Positions 1 to 7,899 of a stretch of DNA of 64,000 bases are shown piece by piece. The position numbers were made by a program, and so were the translations under genes. The DNA lies in the NCBI RefSeq assembly GCF_900167605.1, contig NZ_FUYH01000001.1:186001-250000 (forward strand), in the 5' to 3' direction. The DNA is from Caloramator quimbayensis. GTDB taxonomy: Bacteria > Bacillota > Clostridia > Clostridiales > Caloramatoraceae. The notes under the pieces were generated by a model. That model saw only the letters and a list, made by a program, of their open reading frames with translations, had not been told where the DNA came from and made no database searches. How positions within the stretch are numbered: position 1 is the stretch's first letter; the number at the start of each line of letters is the position of its first letter.

Positions 1-329
1 ATTTGCCTTATTTTTATAACGCCTCCCATATTTTCTGCTACCCTTCATTTTATGAAGGTTTTGGCCTTCCTCCCCTTGAAGCTATGGCCTGCGGAATACC
101 AACTATTGCATCAAATGTTACATCAATACCTGAAGTGTTGCAGGAGGACGCCCTATATATAAATCCAAAGGATGCTGACGATATAGCTGAAAAACTTTTA
201 ATGCTTATTAACGACAGCACACTTTATACTGAACTTACCCTTAAAGCTCTTAAAAGAAGCTCTATGTTTTCATGGAAGAAAACAGCAGTTGAAACAATCG
301 AAGTGCTTTATAAAACTGCAAAAATCTAG
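1..329 (+). CDS. GT4 glycosyltransferase, C-terminal end (truncated by window edge)
   Basis: This is the last ~109 codons of a group-1 (GT4) glycosyltransferase whose beginning lies left of the window; the codon frame begins at base 3. The visible part holds the nucleotide-sugar binding signature of GT-B enzymes, [16 protein letters not shown], followed by IPTIASNVTSIPEV. The same block, almost residue for residue, is in the GT4 gene at 7900-9027, so the two are paralogues flanking the CotS genes. By family, such enzymes transfer an activated sugar to an acceptor glycan in the cytoplasm. The spore-coat neighbourhood suggests a role in coat or exosporium glycosylation, but that is inference. 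Confident as to family, not as to substrate. Confidence 0.9.
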   Translation, partial: LPYFYNASHIFCYPSFYEGFGLPPLEAMACGIPTIASNVTSIPEVLQEDALYINPKDADDIAEKLLMLINDSTLYTELTLKALKRSSMFSWKKTAVETIEVLYKTAKI

Positions 330-343
330 AGCAAATATAATAT

Positions 344-360
344 AATAAGTAACCGTCCCT
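344..360 (+). repeat. AATAAGTAACCGTCCCT repeat unit (single copy)
   Basis: This 17-base word recurs at 31434-31450, in reverse complement at 31474-31490, and as a 16- to 17-base reverse-complement match at 30362-30378. All copies are intergenic. Here it sits just after the stop of the first glycosyltransferase and just before the long hairpin at 376-510, which itself begins AATAAGTAAC. It looks like a REP-type or MITE-end unit. Confidence 0.6.
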
Positions 361-375
361 CTTCGTCTTTAATAT

Positions 376-510
376 AATAAGTAACAGGTCATGACTAATA
401 AATAGCCACAACAACGGAATGAAAAAGGTGCCATATAATTGGCAAGTTAGAAACTTTTTCGTACATTCATTGTAGCTATTGATGAGTCATAACTTGTTAC
501 TTTTTATTTT
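376..510. repeat. ~135-bp imperfect inverted repeat (MITE- or RNA-like hairpin)
   Basis: The left arm begins AATAAGTAACAGGTCATGAC and continues to about 410. The right arm, about 470-510, is its near-complete reverse complement with a few mismatches and two or three unpaired bases. The inner part also pairs (GAATG with CATTC, AAAAAG with CTTTTT) and ends in the small hairpin GCCATATAATTGGC. No reading frame runs through it. A non-autonomous mobile element or a long-hairpin non-coding RNA are both possible. Confidence 0.6.
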
Positions 511-597
511 TAATACCTATTATCTTAAATTTCATAGACTTGTCCTAATTAAGCATAAATAAAAAATTTATTCATGGTCATAAAGAATATCCGTTTT

Positions 598-1323
598 CTA
601 AATTATATTATTTCTCTCCAAAAGTGCTTTATTGTTTACAACGCTCTCAAAGGGAGCATCCTCTATAATAGTATGCTCCTTCGAAAAAACTATTGCTCTA
701 TAAAAAAGTCCCTTAACATAGTCAAAATCATGGGTGGCACATATTATAGTTTTTCCGCTTTCACTAAGTCTTAATAAAAGCTCCCTTAAAAATTTCTTAT
801 TCTTTGGGTCAAGCCCGTTCATAGGCTCATCGAGCAGTATTACCTGAGGATTTACAGATAAAACTGCAGCTAAGGCAGTTTTTTTCATCTCTCCTCCGCT
901 AAGGTTATAGGGAGCTCTATCCCTTAAATCCCATATCCCAAGAAGATTTAAGCAGTCAAAAACTCTTTTTTGCACCTCATCCTTTGAAAATCCCATCTGA
1001 TACGGCCCAAAGGAGACCTCATCGTAAACCGTTGGGCAAAAAAGCTGAAGCTGAGGGTTTTGAAATAAAAATCCTATATTCTTATGAAAGGTCTTTGAAA
1101 AGATATTATCCTGCATTCTCTTTTCATCGATTAAAGTGCCATTAAATAAGTACTGCCCCTCACTTTTAAATATTATTCCGCTAAGGAGCTTTAAGAGCGT
1201 AGACTTGCCGCAGCCATTAGGCCCAATTAATGCAACAGATTCTCCCTTTTCTATCTTTAAATTTATATTATTTAGTGCAGTTATGTCTTTATAGCTAAAA
1301 CATATACTTTTAAGCTCTATCAT
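598..1323 (-). CDS. cbiO: Cobalt/nickel ABC (ECF-type) transporter ATPase CbiO
   Basis: This 241-residue ATPase powers cobalt (or nickel) import with CbiM and CbiQ at the inner face of the membrane. It has Walker A GPNGCGKSTLLKLLSG (about residues 34-49), the Q-loop region FLFQNPQLQLFCPTVYDEVS typical of energy-coupling-factor ATPases, the signature LSGGEMKKTALAA, and Walker B VILLDEPMNGLD, followed by the switch histidine (CATHD). The start ATG is preceded by GGAGG at good spacing. It is the last gene of a cbiM-cbiQ-cbiO operon with short gaps. Family and operon order support a cobalt transporter feeding cobalamin synthesis; nickel cannot be excluded by sequence. Confidence 0.93.
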   Translation of the reverse strand: MIELKSICFSYKDITALNNINLKIEKGESVALIGPNGCGKSTLLKLLSGIIFKSEGQYLFNGTLIDEKRMQDNIFSKTFHKNIGFLFQNPQLQLFCPTVYDEVSFGPYQMGFSKDEVQKRVFDCLNLLGIWDLRDRAPYNLSGGEMKKTALAAVLSVNPQVILLDEPMNGLDPKNKKFLRELLLRLSESGKTIICATHDFDYVKGLFYRAIVFSKEHTIIEDAPFESVVNNKALLERNNII

Positions 1324-1346
1324 TTAAACCTCCAAAGAAAGCTGTT

Positions 1347-2132
1347 TTAAAAGAAAAAATAAGAAGATATCATAAATATTATAACTAATATAAAAATAAA
1401 ATCATATATATTAAGCTTAAAATTCACTTCTCTTTTGTATTCCCCTGTAAATCCTCTTAACTCCATAGCGCTGTACATTTCATCAGACATAAGCTTTGAT
1501 TGTATAAAAACATTTCCAATAATATTAGAAAGCAAAGAATATTTTTTATCTAATTTACCAATAGTCCTGATTTTCAGTGCATAAATCATATTTAGTGCTA
1601 AATCACCAAGTACGTATATATAAATTATTGCAATATCCAAAATGAAAATAAAAATATCAGGAACATAAATAAGCTTTAAGGATTTAGTTATATCCTTCCA
1701 CCTTGTAGTAATGCTAAGAATATTTACTATAACAATATCTGCAAAAACCTTTACAGGAATAATTAAACTGCTAAAACTTTTATAGATAAATACCGATGGA
1801 AAAACCATTAAAAGAGAAAAGGCAAAAGCGGCAAAGCTAAAGTAAAGCACTTTGCCGCTGCTATTTTTTAAAAGCAGTGTACAAATTATTAAGAGCGAAT
1901 CTAAAGATAATAGAAAAAATATATTTTTAGATAATGAAATAAAAAATATCAAAACAAAAACCGAAAGGAGCTTTAAAGCAGGATTGACACTATATAAAAA
2001 TCCCTTTTTTTCTATAAAATCCTGCCTTCTTATATTAGATGCTGCACTTAAAAGAGCTTTAACAGTCTTATCTGCAAATGTGTCTTTATCTTTCTTTGGG
2101 GTAAAATCGTCCTCTTTAAACAGCCAGTCCAT
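1347..2132 (-). CDS. cbiQ: Cobalt ECF transporter transmembrane protein CbiQ
   Basis: This 261-residue integral membrane protein is the scaffold (T component) that couples CbiO to CbiM. Several hydrophobic segments lie between residues ~50 and 130, with further ones near 160-180 and at the C-terminus. The conserved cytoplasmic stretch ending ELRGFTGEYKRE (about 222-233) matches the coupling helix region of EcfT/CbiQ proteins. AGGAGG lies just upstream of the ATG, 8 bp after the cbiM stop. Length is normal for the family. Confidence 0.9.
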   Translation of the reverse strand: MDWLFKEDDFTPKKDKDTFADKTVKALLSAASNIRRQDFIEKKGFLYSVNPALKLLSVFVLIFFISLSKNIFFLLSLDSLLIICTLLLKNSSGKVLYFSFAAFAFSLLMVFPSVFIYKSFSSLIIPVKVFADIVIVNILSITTRWKDITKSLKLIYVPDIFIFILDIAIIYIYVLGDLALNMIYALKIRTIGKLDKKYSLLSNIIGNVFIQSKLMSDEMYSAMELRGFTGEYKREVNFKLNIYDFIFILVIIFMISSYFFF

Positions 2133-2140
2133 AAATCCTC

Positions 2141-3109
2141 CTATTTTTCATGTTTTAAAGATTTCATATTTACTAACTTAAATATTAAAAATATAATTGC
2201 TATTCCTGCTACTGCTGATATTATATACCCTAAAGTCTCTGAAAGTCCAGAAACAGTATAATCCGGCATTAAAGAGTTAAAGCTGATGCCCTTTTCCATT
2301 CCTTTTGGCACATATCCTAAAAGGCTTACAACTTCTTCAGCTCCCCATTCTCCCCAAGCTGTGCCCTGAGCCAAAAGTCCGAGGGGACAAAGTATAACCA
2401 TAGTTGCAATGAGTATATACAGAGGCTTATAGGATACGCTTCCCTCATATACTGTATCTAAAGATACCTTTTTAACATAAGCATATACAAGCGATGTTAC
2501 AAGGCCTTCAACAACTCCTGCAACCAAAAGGTGAGGTATCATCATAGCAGGTATTGAAACTGAAAGAGGATATGGGCAGTATAGAGGAAGTCCTGCTGCA
2601 TCCTTAAATAAAGCAGGCTGAATTCCAAATTCAACTGCTGCAAAGAATGCTGCTATATTAAGACCAATATATCCTGCAATAAAGGATGCTATATACTCTC
2701 CTTTTTCGTTTTTAAAATATTTCTTTAAGATAGAAAATATATAATATCCACTAAAGGGCATTATAAAGGCCATGTTAAAGCAGTTTGCTCCAAAGGCAAG
2801 TATTCCACCGTCTCCAAAGAATAATGCCTGAACTAAAAGTGCTGCAGTAACTGCAATACATGCACTATATGGCCCTAAAAGTATTGCAACTAAAACTGCA
2901 CCTACCGCATGTCCTGTTGTTCCTCCAGGAAGGGGAAGATTAAACATCATAATCAAAAATGAAAAGGCAGCTCCTATGCCAAGCATTGGCATCTTTTTTC
3001 TTGGGATTTCGTCCTTAATCTTTTTTACAGCCCTTCTCCATGCTGGAATCATAGCCGCTCCAAAGACAGCACAGGTTGACGGGCTAAGGTAATTATCAGG
3101 TATATGCAT
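2141..3109 (-). CDS. cbiM: Cobalt transporter substrate-binding membrane protein CbiM (CbiM-CbiN fusion-like)
   Basis: This 322-residue membrane protein is the metal-binding S component of the cobalt importer. The N-terminus MHIPDNYLSP carries the conserved histidine immediately after the initiator Met that is essential for Co/Ni binding in CbiM/NikM. The core runs to about residue 210 with the motif GGTTGHAVGA. The extra C-terminal part (about 225-322) holds two more membrane helices and a polar loop, like the CbiN or PDGLE module that is a separate gene elsewhere. That would explain why no cbiN follows. The start is unambiguous: GGAGGTG lies 6 bases upstream. The leader contains a terminator-like hairpin. 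Confidence 0.92.
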   Translation of the reverse strand: MHIPDNYLSPSTCAVFGAAMIPAWRRAVKKIKDEIPRKKMPMLGIGAAFSFLIMMFNLPLPGGTTGHAVGAVLVAILLGPYSACIAVTAALLVQALFFGDGGILAFGANCFNMAFIMPFSGYYIFSILKKYFKNEKGEYIASFIAGYIGLNIAAFFAAVEFGIQPALFKDAAGLPLYCPYPLSVSIPAMMIPHLLVAGVVEGLVTSLVYAYVKKVSLDTVYEGSVSYKPLYILIATMVILCPLGLLAQGTAWGEWGAEEVVSLLGYVPKGMEKGISFNSLMPDYTVSGLSETLGYIISAVAGIAIIFLIFKLVNMKSLKHEK

Positions 3110-3130
3110 AAAAACACCTCCAAAAAATAA

Positions 3131-3184
3131 AAGGCAGCATAAGCTGCCTTCGTGGTCTATTATTAATTTAGGTCTTCGTGACCT
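3131..3184 (-). promoter_or_regulatory. Attenuator-like leader of cbiMQO
   Basis: Read on the minus strand, the region upstream of cbiM contains a short hairpin AGGTC-ACGAA-GACCT (3170-3184). It is followed by AAGGCAGC-TTAT-GCTGCCTT (3131-3150) and then a T-rich run, directly before the GGAGGTG ribosome site. The second hairpin has the form of an intrinsic terminator placed in a leader, as in metal- or cofactor-controlled operons. I looked for a B12 box and for NiCo riboswitch core elements and did not recognise either. Confidence 0.4.
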
Positions 3185-3390
3185 TATTCAAGTTTATTTT
3201 ATCATAATATTAGGCATATTTCAATTCACATTACTATTTTTGTTTAAATTTTTAATTAAAGGATATTAAAGTAAAATTTCTAAACTAAAAACAAATTTAC
3301 CACAGAAATAAGTTAAAAATTTTAACTGGGGAGGTTAAATCTAAAATCCCTGATTAAAAACTATACCTATTTATAACAATGCCTATATCA

Positions 3391-4398
3391 TTATGAAAGA
3401 ATACAGTTCAAAAAATACTCCCTTTCCTCTTTATAACCTGCTCTTCTTATTAGCTTTTCTACGAATTCGCTCTCTTCCCAGTTTTTGCTTCTCATATAGT
3501 AGCAGTATGCTATATCATAAAAATCCTGAGGGAATAAGAGATATCCGTATAAAACCTTCAGCTCTTTATCATCTATTTGTCTGATTTGTGAATAGGAATT
3601 TATAATATTTTTCGCCATATCAACGCTCCAGCTGTTATGCTTTATTGCCCTTGTTATAATATTGCATAAATCATGGCAGGGAATATCAATTAAACAGTAG
3701 TCAAAATCAAGAAAGTATATATTGTTATCATTTCCAATCAATATGTTGTGATGGGCAAGATCGTGATGGCAAAGGGTATGAAATCTTTCACAAAGGCTAA
3801 TATAATCAGAACTTTCAAGACATAAAACAGAATCCTCAGCACACTTTATATAGAAGTCAACATTTTCAAGATAAAGACTATCAAACTCTGTCTTATTAAC
3901 ATGCATATTTGCTATTTCTTTATATTTTTTCATAGACTCAATTTTATCACTGAATTTTTTTATAGTTTTCTTTAAATTATTCCTCGATTCATCAAATATA
4001 TCTATATCAATGCCTGCATTGTGAAGCTTTGCAAGGGCCTTTGAAGCTTCACTTAAATCTATCGGATTTTGAAATACGCACTCTCTTCCTTCTATTAAAT
4101 CTAAAACTACATATATTCCTCCTTTATATTCTGTATAGGGTTTATTATCCCTTGTAAGCCTGAAATTTATGACATAGGGATATTTTTCCCTTAAAGCCCT
4201 TAATGAATTATATATAAACATAAGAGTATCTATATCGTACTCGACCTTTTTTAAAATTTTATATCCTTCATCGGTATTTAAAATATACACAGAACGGATG
4301 GGGGAAGCATCCTCCACTAAAAAGTCAAAACAGTCAAATATTTTTGTATCAAGCATATATGAGGATAGAAAGGATTTGTCTCTGTATCTATACTCCAT
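3391..4398 (-). CDS. CotS-family spore coat kinase-fold protein
   Basis: This ~335-residue protein has the aminoglycoside-phosphotransferase/choline-kinase fold of the CotS spore-coat family. The catalytic-loop motif HHDLAHHN is near residues 212-219 and the metal-binding DFD near 232-234, so the active site appears intact. By family it is a mother-cell protein in the inner coat; a real kinase substrate is not known. A GTG (4401) and an ATG (4398) are adjacent; only a weak GGTG lies upstream. An IS200/IS605-type element ends about 20 bases upstream, so the native promoter and ribosome site may have been displaced. It is the third CotS-type gene of the cluster on this strand. Confidence 0.85.
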   Translation of the reverse strand: MEYRYRDKSFLSSYMLDTKIFDCFDFLVEDASPIRSVYILNTDEGYKILKKVEYDIDTLMFIYNSLRALREKYPYVINFRLTRDNKPYTEYKGGIYVVLDLIEGRECVFQNPIDLSEASKALAKLHNAGIDIDIFDESRNNLKKTIKKFSDKIESMKKYKEIANMHVNKTEFDSLYLENVDFYIKCAEDSVLCLESSDYISLCERFHTLCHHDLAHHNILIGNDNNIYFLDFDYCLIDIPCHDLCNIITRAIKHNSWSVDMAKNIINSYSQIRQIDDKELKVLYGYLLFPQDFYDIAYCYYMRSKNWEESEFVEKLIRRAGYKEEREYFLNCILS

Positions 4399-4410
4399 CA
4401 CTACACCGTT

Positions 4411-4640
4411 ACAGAAAACCTATGAAACTTATAAAGTTTCTGTTTCCTTCCTTGTTCATCGTGTCCACTTTCGGATAAACCTACTCATGTTTGTTTGACA
4501 CTCCAAAGGCTTAAATTCCCCACTAACGTATGGGTACATATCAATAGCTAACGTTTTGTGCTATGCTATTGATTTGCCATAGTTTTTAAGATTTATACTT
4601 GCATTTAAGTCTCTATCTATCTCATATCCACATCCTTCGC
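4411..4640 (-). ncRNA. Probable omega-RNA (reRNA) of TnpB, spanning the tnpB 3' end and right end
   Basis: By established knowledge of TnpB systems, the guide scaffold is transcribed from the 3' end of tnpB through the right end of the element, with the guide taken from the flanking DNA. Here about 160 non-coding bases follow the tnpB stop and contain paired segments (GTTAGCTATTGAT, and the 7-bp-stem hairpin at 4424-4440). The adjoining flank, which would supply the guide, is the start region of the CotS gene ending at 3391. The 5' end is a guess. Confidence 0.45.
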
Positions 4641-5748
4641 ATATAAAGACTCTTTCTGATAGAGATAAATTATCTTTTACATTACCACATCTACTACAAG
4701 TTTTACTTGAAAGGTAGAATCTGTCTGCAAGTATAAACTTAATTCCACTTAATGCACACTTATATTCCATCTGCCTTTTAAATTCATGGAAAGCTTGTTC
4801 TTGTATAGCTTTTGATAGCTTTCTATTCTTTAACATTCCGCAAGTATTTAAGCTTTCCATTACTACATACTCTGGCTTGGTTCTCACCAAAGATGTAGTT
4901 ATTTGATGAATATAGTTGTGCCTTATGTTTTTAAGCCTTCTTTGCACTTTTAGAACAAGAAATTCTAACTTTTTAATGTTTTTAGTCTTTCTGTAGCGGT
5001 ATTCACCTCCCTCTATTTGAATTTTGTTTAATTCATATTTTTTAGATAGTTTCCTTTGCAGTCTTTTAAGTTTCTTTTCAAGTTTCTTAACTTTGCTTGA
5101 CTTGTTTATATTCTTAAACTTCTGTCCTGTACTAACTATAGCTAAATCCTTTACTCCTAAATCTATTCCTATACCTTCTGAATATTGAATGTTATCTTGC
5201 TTTGAATTTTCCTCTACTCCTATTGATAACCACCAATTTAGTCCATCAAATGTTACTCTTGGATTAGAGTACTTAACACCTTTTCCTATTGGAATTCTGC
5301 CTACTTCAGCTAATTTAACCCAATTTAGCTTTTGTTTGTTTTTCTTTTTAGAAGAGGTTAATTTCTCTAATTTTACATGAGTATCTGTTATAACAACTTT
5401 ATCTGTATCTTGATAAAAACTTAGTTTACTTCTTTTCTTAGATTTAAACTTTGGAAATTTAGTACGACCTTCAAAGAAATTCTTATAAGCGATATAGGCA
5501 TCTTTTATAGCTTGTTTTGTGATATTATTTGAATAGTCGTTTAACCATTTGTATTCTTCTTTATGTTTAAGTTCTGTTAGTCTTTTTCTTAAAACTCTAT
5601 CGTCTAAAAATTTACCACCATTTTTATAGTTAACTTGTTGTTGTTCTAAAGCCCAGTTATAAGCCCACCTTGCAACACCTGCACATTCAAACAGTTTTGT
5701 CTTTTGCTTATTATTAGGTAAAAGCATTACTTTGTAGGTTTTAATCAT
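4561..5748 (-). CDS. tnpB: RNA-guided endonuclease TnpB (IS200/IS605 OrfB)
   Basis: This 395-residue TnpB is an RNA-guided DNA nuclease ancestral to Cas12. The RuvC triad is present: Asp in GIDLGVKDLAIVS, Glu in VVMESLNTCGM and Asp in DRDLNASINLKN. A zinc ribbon of two CxxC pairs (CSRCGN ... CEGCGY) lies between the last two, and the N-terminal helical domain (KTYKVMLLPNNKQK, CAGVARWAYNWAL) is complete. ATG 5748 is preferred because GAGG lies 7 bases upstream; a GTG at 5757 overlaps that site. Every key residue is intact, so the protein is likely active even though no tnpA is nearby. Confidence 0.93.
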   Translation of the reverse strand: MIKTYKVMLLPNNKQKTKLFECAGVARWAYNWALEQQQVNYKNGGKFLDDRVLRKRLTELKHKEEYKWLNDYSNNITKQAIKDAYIAYKNFFEGRTKFPKFKSKKRSKLSFYQDTDKVVITDTHVKLEKLTSSKKKNKQKLNWVKLAEVGRIPIGKGVKYSNPRVTFDGLNWWLSIGVEENSKQDNIQYSEGIGIDLGVKDLAIVSTGQKFKNINKSSKVKKLEKKLKRLQRKLSKKYELNKIQIEGGEYRYRKTKNIKKLEFLVLKVQRRLKNIRHNYIHQITTSLVRTKPEYVVMESLNTCGMLKNRKLSKAIQEQAFHEFKRQMEYKCALSGIKFILADRFYLSSKTCSRCGNVKDNLSLSERVFICEGCGYEIDRDLNASINLKNYGKSIA

Positions 5749-5883
5749 TCGTTTCACCTCAATTCCTAAGTCTAAATTGCTTGATAAAGCATCAAGATTT
5801 AATTATCAAATATACCAGTCCTACCAAATAGGTGGGATTTTTTATAAATTGTGTATAGATTTTTATGAAATCTTATCAATTTT

Positions 5884-6753
5884 TTAACTGTTATCAGCCT
5901 CCATAATATTAGATATCTTTTCTAAAGAGTAGGCCCTTTTAAGCTTATCTATATAAAACTCATCATCTTTTTTACATTCCATATACTTTTTTATTGTTTT
6001 TAAGGAATAATATGGAAAAGAAACATAGGCTTTTATTATTTTATCAAGATTAGAATCCACTTTTCTAATGCTCCTATATCGTTTTAATATATCCTTATAA
6101 ACGTTTTTATCCTTAGAATCCTCAATAGAGTGTTTAATTAGGAGGGCTAAATCTTCAATGCACAAATTGTATCCCATATCAAATACTTTGACTATAAGAG
6201 GCTTACCGCATCTTACTACTGCAGTTGAACTCGATGCTGAATTTATACAAACTTCTCTTTTTTTCATGCTCTCCTCGAGAAGTTTTAAATATTCCTTTGA
6301 TTTAAAAACCTTCTGACTGTTTTTTGCCCTTACTAAAAGCTCATCAATATATGGCATAACATATTCCTCAAAGGGCGTTAAATTTTCCTTATCTTTTATT
6401 TCACTTTTAAACTTTTCAAGTTTTGATGTGAGCATCCTGTATTTTTCAGCTCTTTTTCCCCAATAAACCTTAGTCTTAATTCCCTGGGGCTGTATAAATC
6501 CTTCAGTACAATTATGAAAATGCGCAAGCATCCCCGCCATAGTGAGTATATTTTTTTTATTCGTAAGGTGAAAATTTTCTTTCCCATATTCGCTTGTAAG
6601 TATTAAAAGACCATCGCTGCTTTTATCGTATAGATTTCCGCTTTTAGTTTTGTTTATTTTAATTATGCTCTTAAATCCATTAGATACTGCATAATCTATT
6701 ATTGCATAAGACGATAGAACCTCCCATTCCTTTGCATCAACTAAAATCTCCAT
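5884..6753 (-). CDS. CotS-like protein with degenerate kinase motifs
   Basis: This 289-residue protein overlaps the stop of the upstream CotS gene by 17 bases, so the two are translationally coupled. Its layout resembles CotS proteins, including a C-terminal SFPYYSLKTIKKYM that parallels LFPQDFYDIAYCYYMR of the neighbour. However, the region that should hold HxDxxxxN and DFD (about residues 166-200) reads VCINSASSSTAVVRCGK and VKVFDMGYN, without the catalytic residues. I read it as a pseudokinase-like CotS relative that may be structural in the coat. It is shorter than its neighbours (336-340). The family call is inference from context and alignment by eye. Confidence 0.6.
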   Translation of the reverse strand: MEILVDAKEWEVLSSYAIIDYAVSNGFKSIIKINKTKSGNLYDKSSDGLLILTSEYGKENFHLTNKKNILTMAGMLAHFHNCTEGFIQPQGIKTKVYWGKRAEKYRMLTSKLEKFKSEIKDKENLTPFEEYVMPYIDELLVRAKNSQKVFKSKEYLKLLEESMKKREVCINSASSSTAVVRCGKPLIVKVFDMGYNLCIEDLALLIKHSIEDSKDKNVYKDILKRYRSIRKVDSNLDKIIKAYVSFPYYSLKTIKKYMECKKDDEFYIDKLKRAYSLEKISNIMEADNS

Positions 6754-7759
6754 ATTGCCCCTCCTTTAGTCTTTGCTCAAAATCCTTTAAAAAGCTCATC
6801 CTGTCTTTGCTGTCCTCTGCAATCCTTTTAAGTTTTCTTACAAAAAAATCCTCATCCCAAGGCTGCTTCTCAACATAATACTGAAGCCCTACCTGCCAAA
6901 AATCCTGAGGAAACTGCATAAAACAAAATATTAGATATATTTCATCCTTATTTATTGGTATCTTGTTGCAATAAATCGAAAGAATAAATTCTAAAACATC
7001 AAAATCCCAATTTCCGTATTTTAAATTTCTTATTATAATACTCGATAAATCGTGAAGGTGTGAATCTAAAATGCAGTAATCAAAGTCTATCATATACATG
7101 TCAAGATTTGAGGTTATTAAAAAATTATGATTGGCAGTATCGTGATGACATATACATGATTTTCTTTTATGTTCTTCCATAATATCAAAGTAATTTGAGT
7201 TTTCAAGGTCTTTAACGGATTTTAGCGCCTGCCTGTAGTGGGCATCAAAGCATTTTAAATATATATCATCAAAATCAGAAATTTCATCCTTTGATTTAAT
7301 GATTACCTTGAAATACAAAAGTTCATCGCATCTTTTTTTAAATCTTTTAACCCATTTTCCATACTGGTCTCTTCCCTTTGCATGAAAATCAACCTTAAAC
7401 CCTCTTGATAACAGGTGTAAATCTCCTAAAGTATCAAGACACATTTTAAGCTCAATTGGGTTTTTAAAATCTGCCTCTCTCGAGTCTATCCAGCTGCAAA
7501 GATAGCCATAGCCATTATCTTTTTTTATAAAATTATCCCCCTTTATTGTTTTATAAGGAAGCAGTACCCCTTTAAAGCCCCTGTAATATAAATACTCTAT
7601 TGCATTTATTATAAATTTAAACTGCTCATAATCATAATTTGAAGATTTAAAGCAAAGATATCCCTTATCAGTTTTTATTTTATAAGCGTTTTTTATCTTT
7701 TCTGCTTCAAATACGGGGATTTCATAATTTTTCTCAATTAATTCCTTCACATTCTCCAT
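6737..7759 (-). CDS. CotS-family spore coat kinase-fold protein
   Basis: This 340-residue CotS-family protein has HHDTANHN (about residues 205-212) as catalytic loop and DFD (225-227) as metal-binding motif, then HDLSSIIIRN. It is the first gene of the minus-strand coat cluster and is diverged from the GT4 gene at 7900 across 140 bp. A GGAG lies about 10 bases before the ATG. A good sigma-K-type promoter match lies 34-60 bases upstream of the start. By family it acts in the spore coat; the phosphorylation substrate, if any, is unknown. Confidence 0.87.
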   Translation of the reverse strand: MENVKELIEKNYEIPVFEAEKIKNAYKIKTDKGYLCFKSSNYDYEQFKFIINAIEYLYYRGFKGVLLPYKTIKGDNFIKKDNGYGYLCSWIDSREADFKNPIELKMCLDTLGDLHLLSRGFKVDFHAKGRDQYGKWVKRFKKRCDELLYFKVIIKSKDEISDFDDIYLKCFDAHYRQALKSVKDLENSNYFDIMEEHKRKSCICHHDTANHNFLITSNLDMYMIDFDYCILDSHLHDLSSIIIRNLKYGNWDFDVLEFILSIYCNKIPINKDEIYLIFCFMQFPQDFWQVGLQYYVEKQPWDEDFFVRKLKRIAEDSKDRMSFLKDFEQRLKEGQYGDFS

Positions 7760-7792
7760 TCCATCAACTCCAGAGTAAAATGAATTCTATTT

Positions 7793-7819
7793 TATAATAT
7801 GAAAGCAATAAGTAAATGT
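7793..7819 (-). promoter_or_regulatory. Candidate sigma-K promoter of the CotS cluster
   Basis: On the minus strand AC (7819-7818) is followed by 16 bases and then CATATTATA (7801-7793). This fits the sigma-K consensus AC-N16/17-CATAnnnTA exactly. It ends 33 bases before the CotS start codon, leaving room for a short leader with GGAG. The motif is short and the DNA AT-rich, so chance is possible, but position and gene product agree. Confidence 0.5.
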
Positions 7820-7899
7820 GATAGAAAATAAGATTTTATGCACAATACAGCAAAAACAATAATATTAATAATATATAGGCTTAAATGGGAGTGAATTAA

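Larger units (their letters stand above)
4411..5842 (-). mobile_element. IS200/IS605-group element with tnpB only (IS1341-like)
   Basis: The element carries tnpB but no Y1 transposase, so it depends on TnpA supplied in trans or is immobile. Subterminal hairpins typical of the group are visible: GAAACTT-ATA-AAGTTTC at 4424-4440 (right end) and CCTA-CCAAA-TAGG at 5820-5832 (left end). Boundaries are approximate. The left junction may lie after a TTTAT target (minus strand) near 5842. It separates two CotS-type genes that otherwise would be neighbours. Confidence 0.7.

Noticed and set aside
574-774. 66-codon plus-strand frame at the cbiO 3' end
   Set aside because: Antisense to the conserved C-terminus of CbiO and lacking a ribosome site.
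3110-3390. Cobalamin riboswitch upstream of cbiM
   Set aside because: No B12-box-like sequence and too little space; only a short attenuator-like leader is visible.
4402-5883. CRISPR-Cas12-like locus around the TnpB gene
   Set aside because: No direct-repeat array, no Cas1/Cas2; features are those of an IS200/IS605-group transposon.
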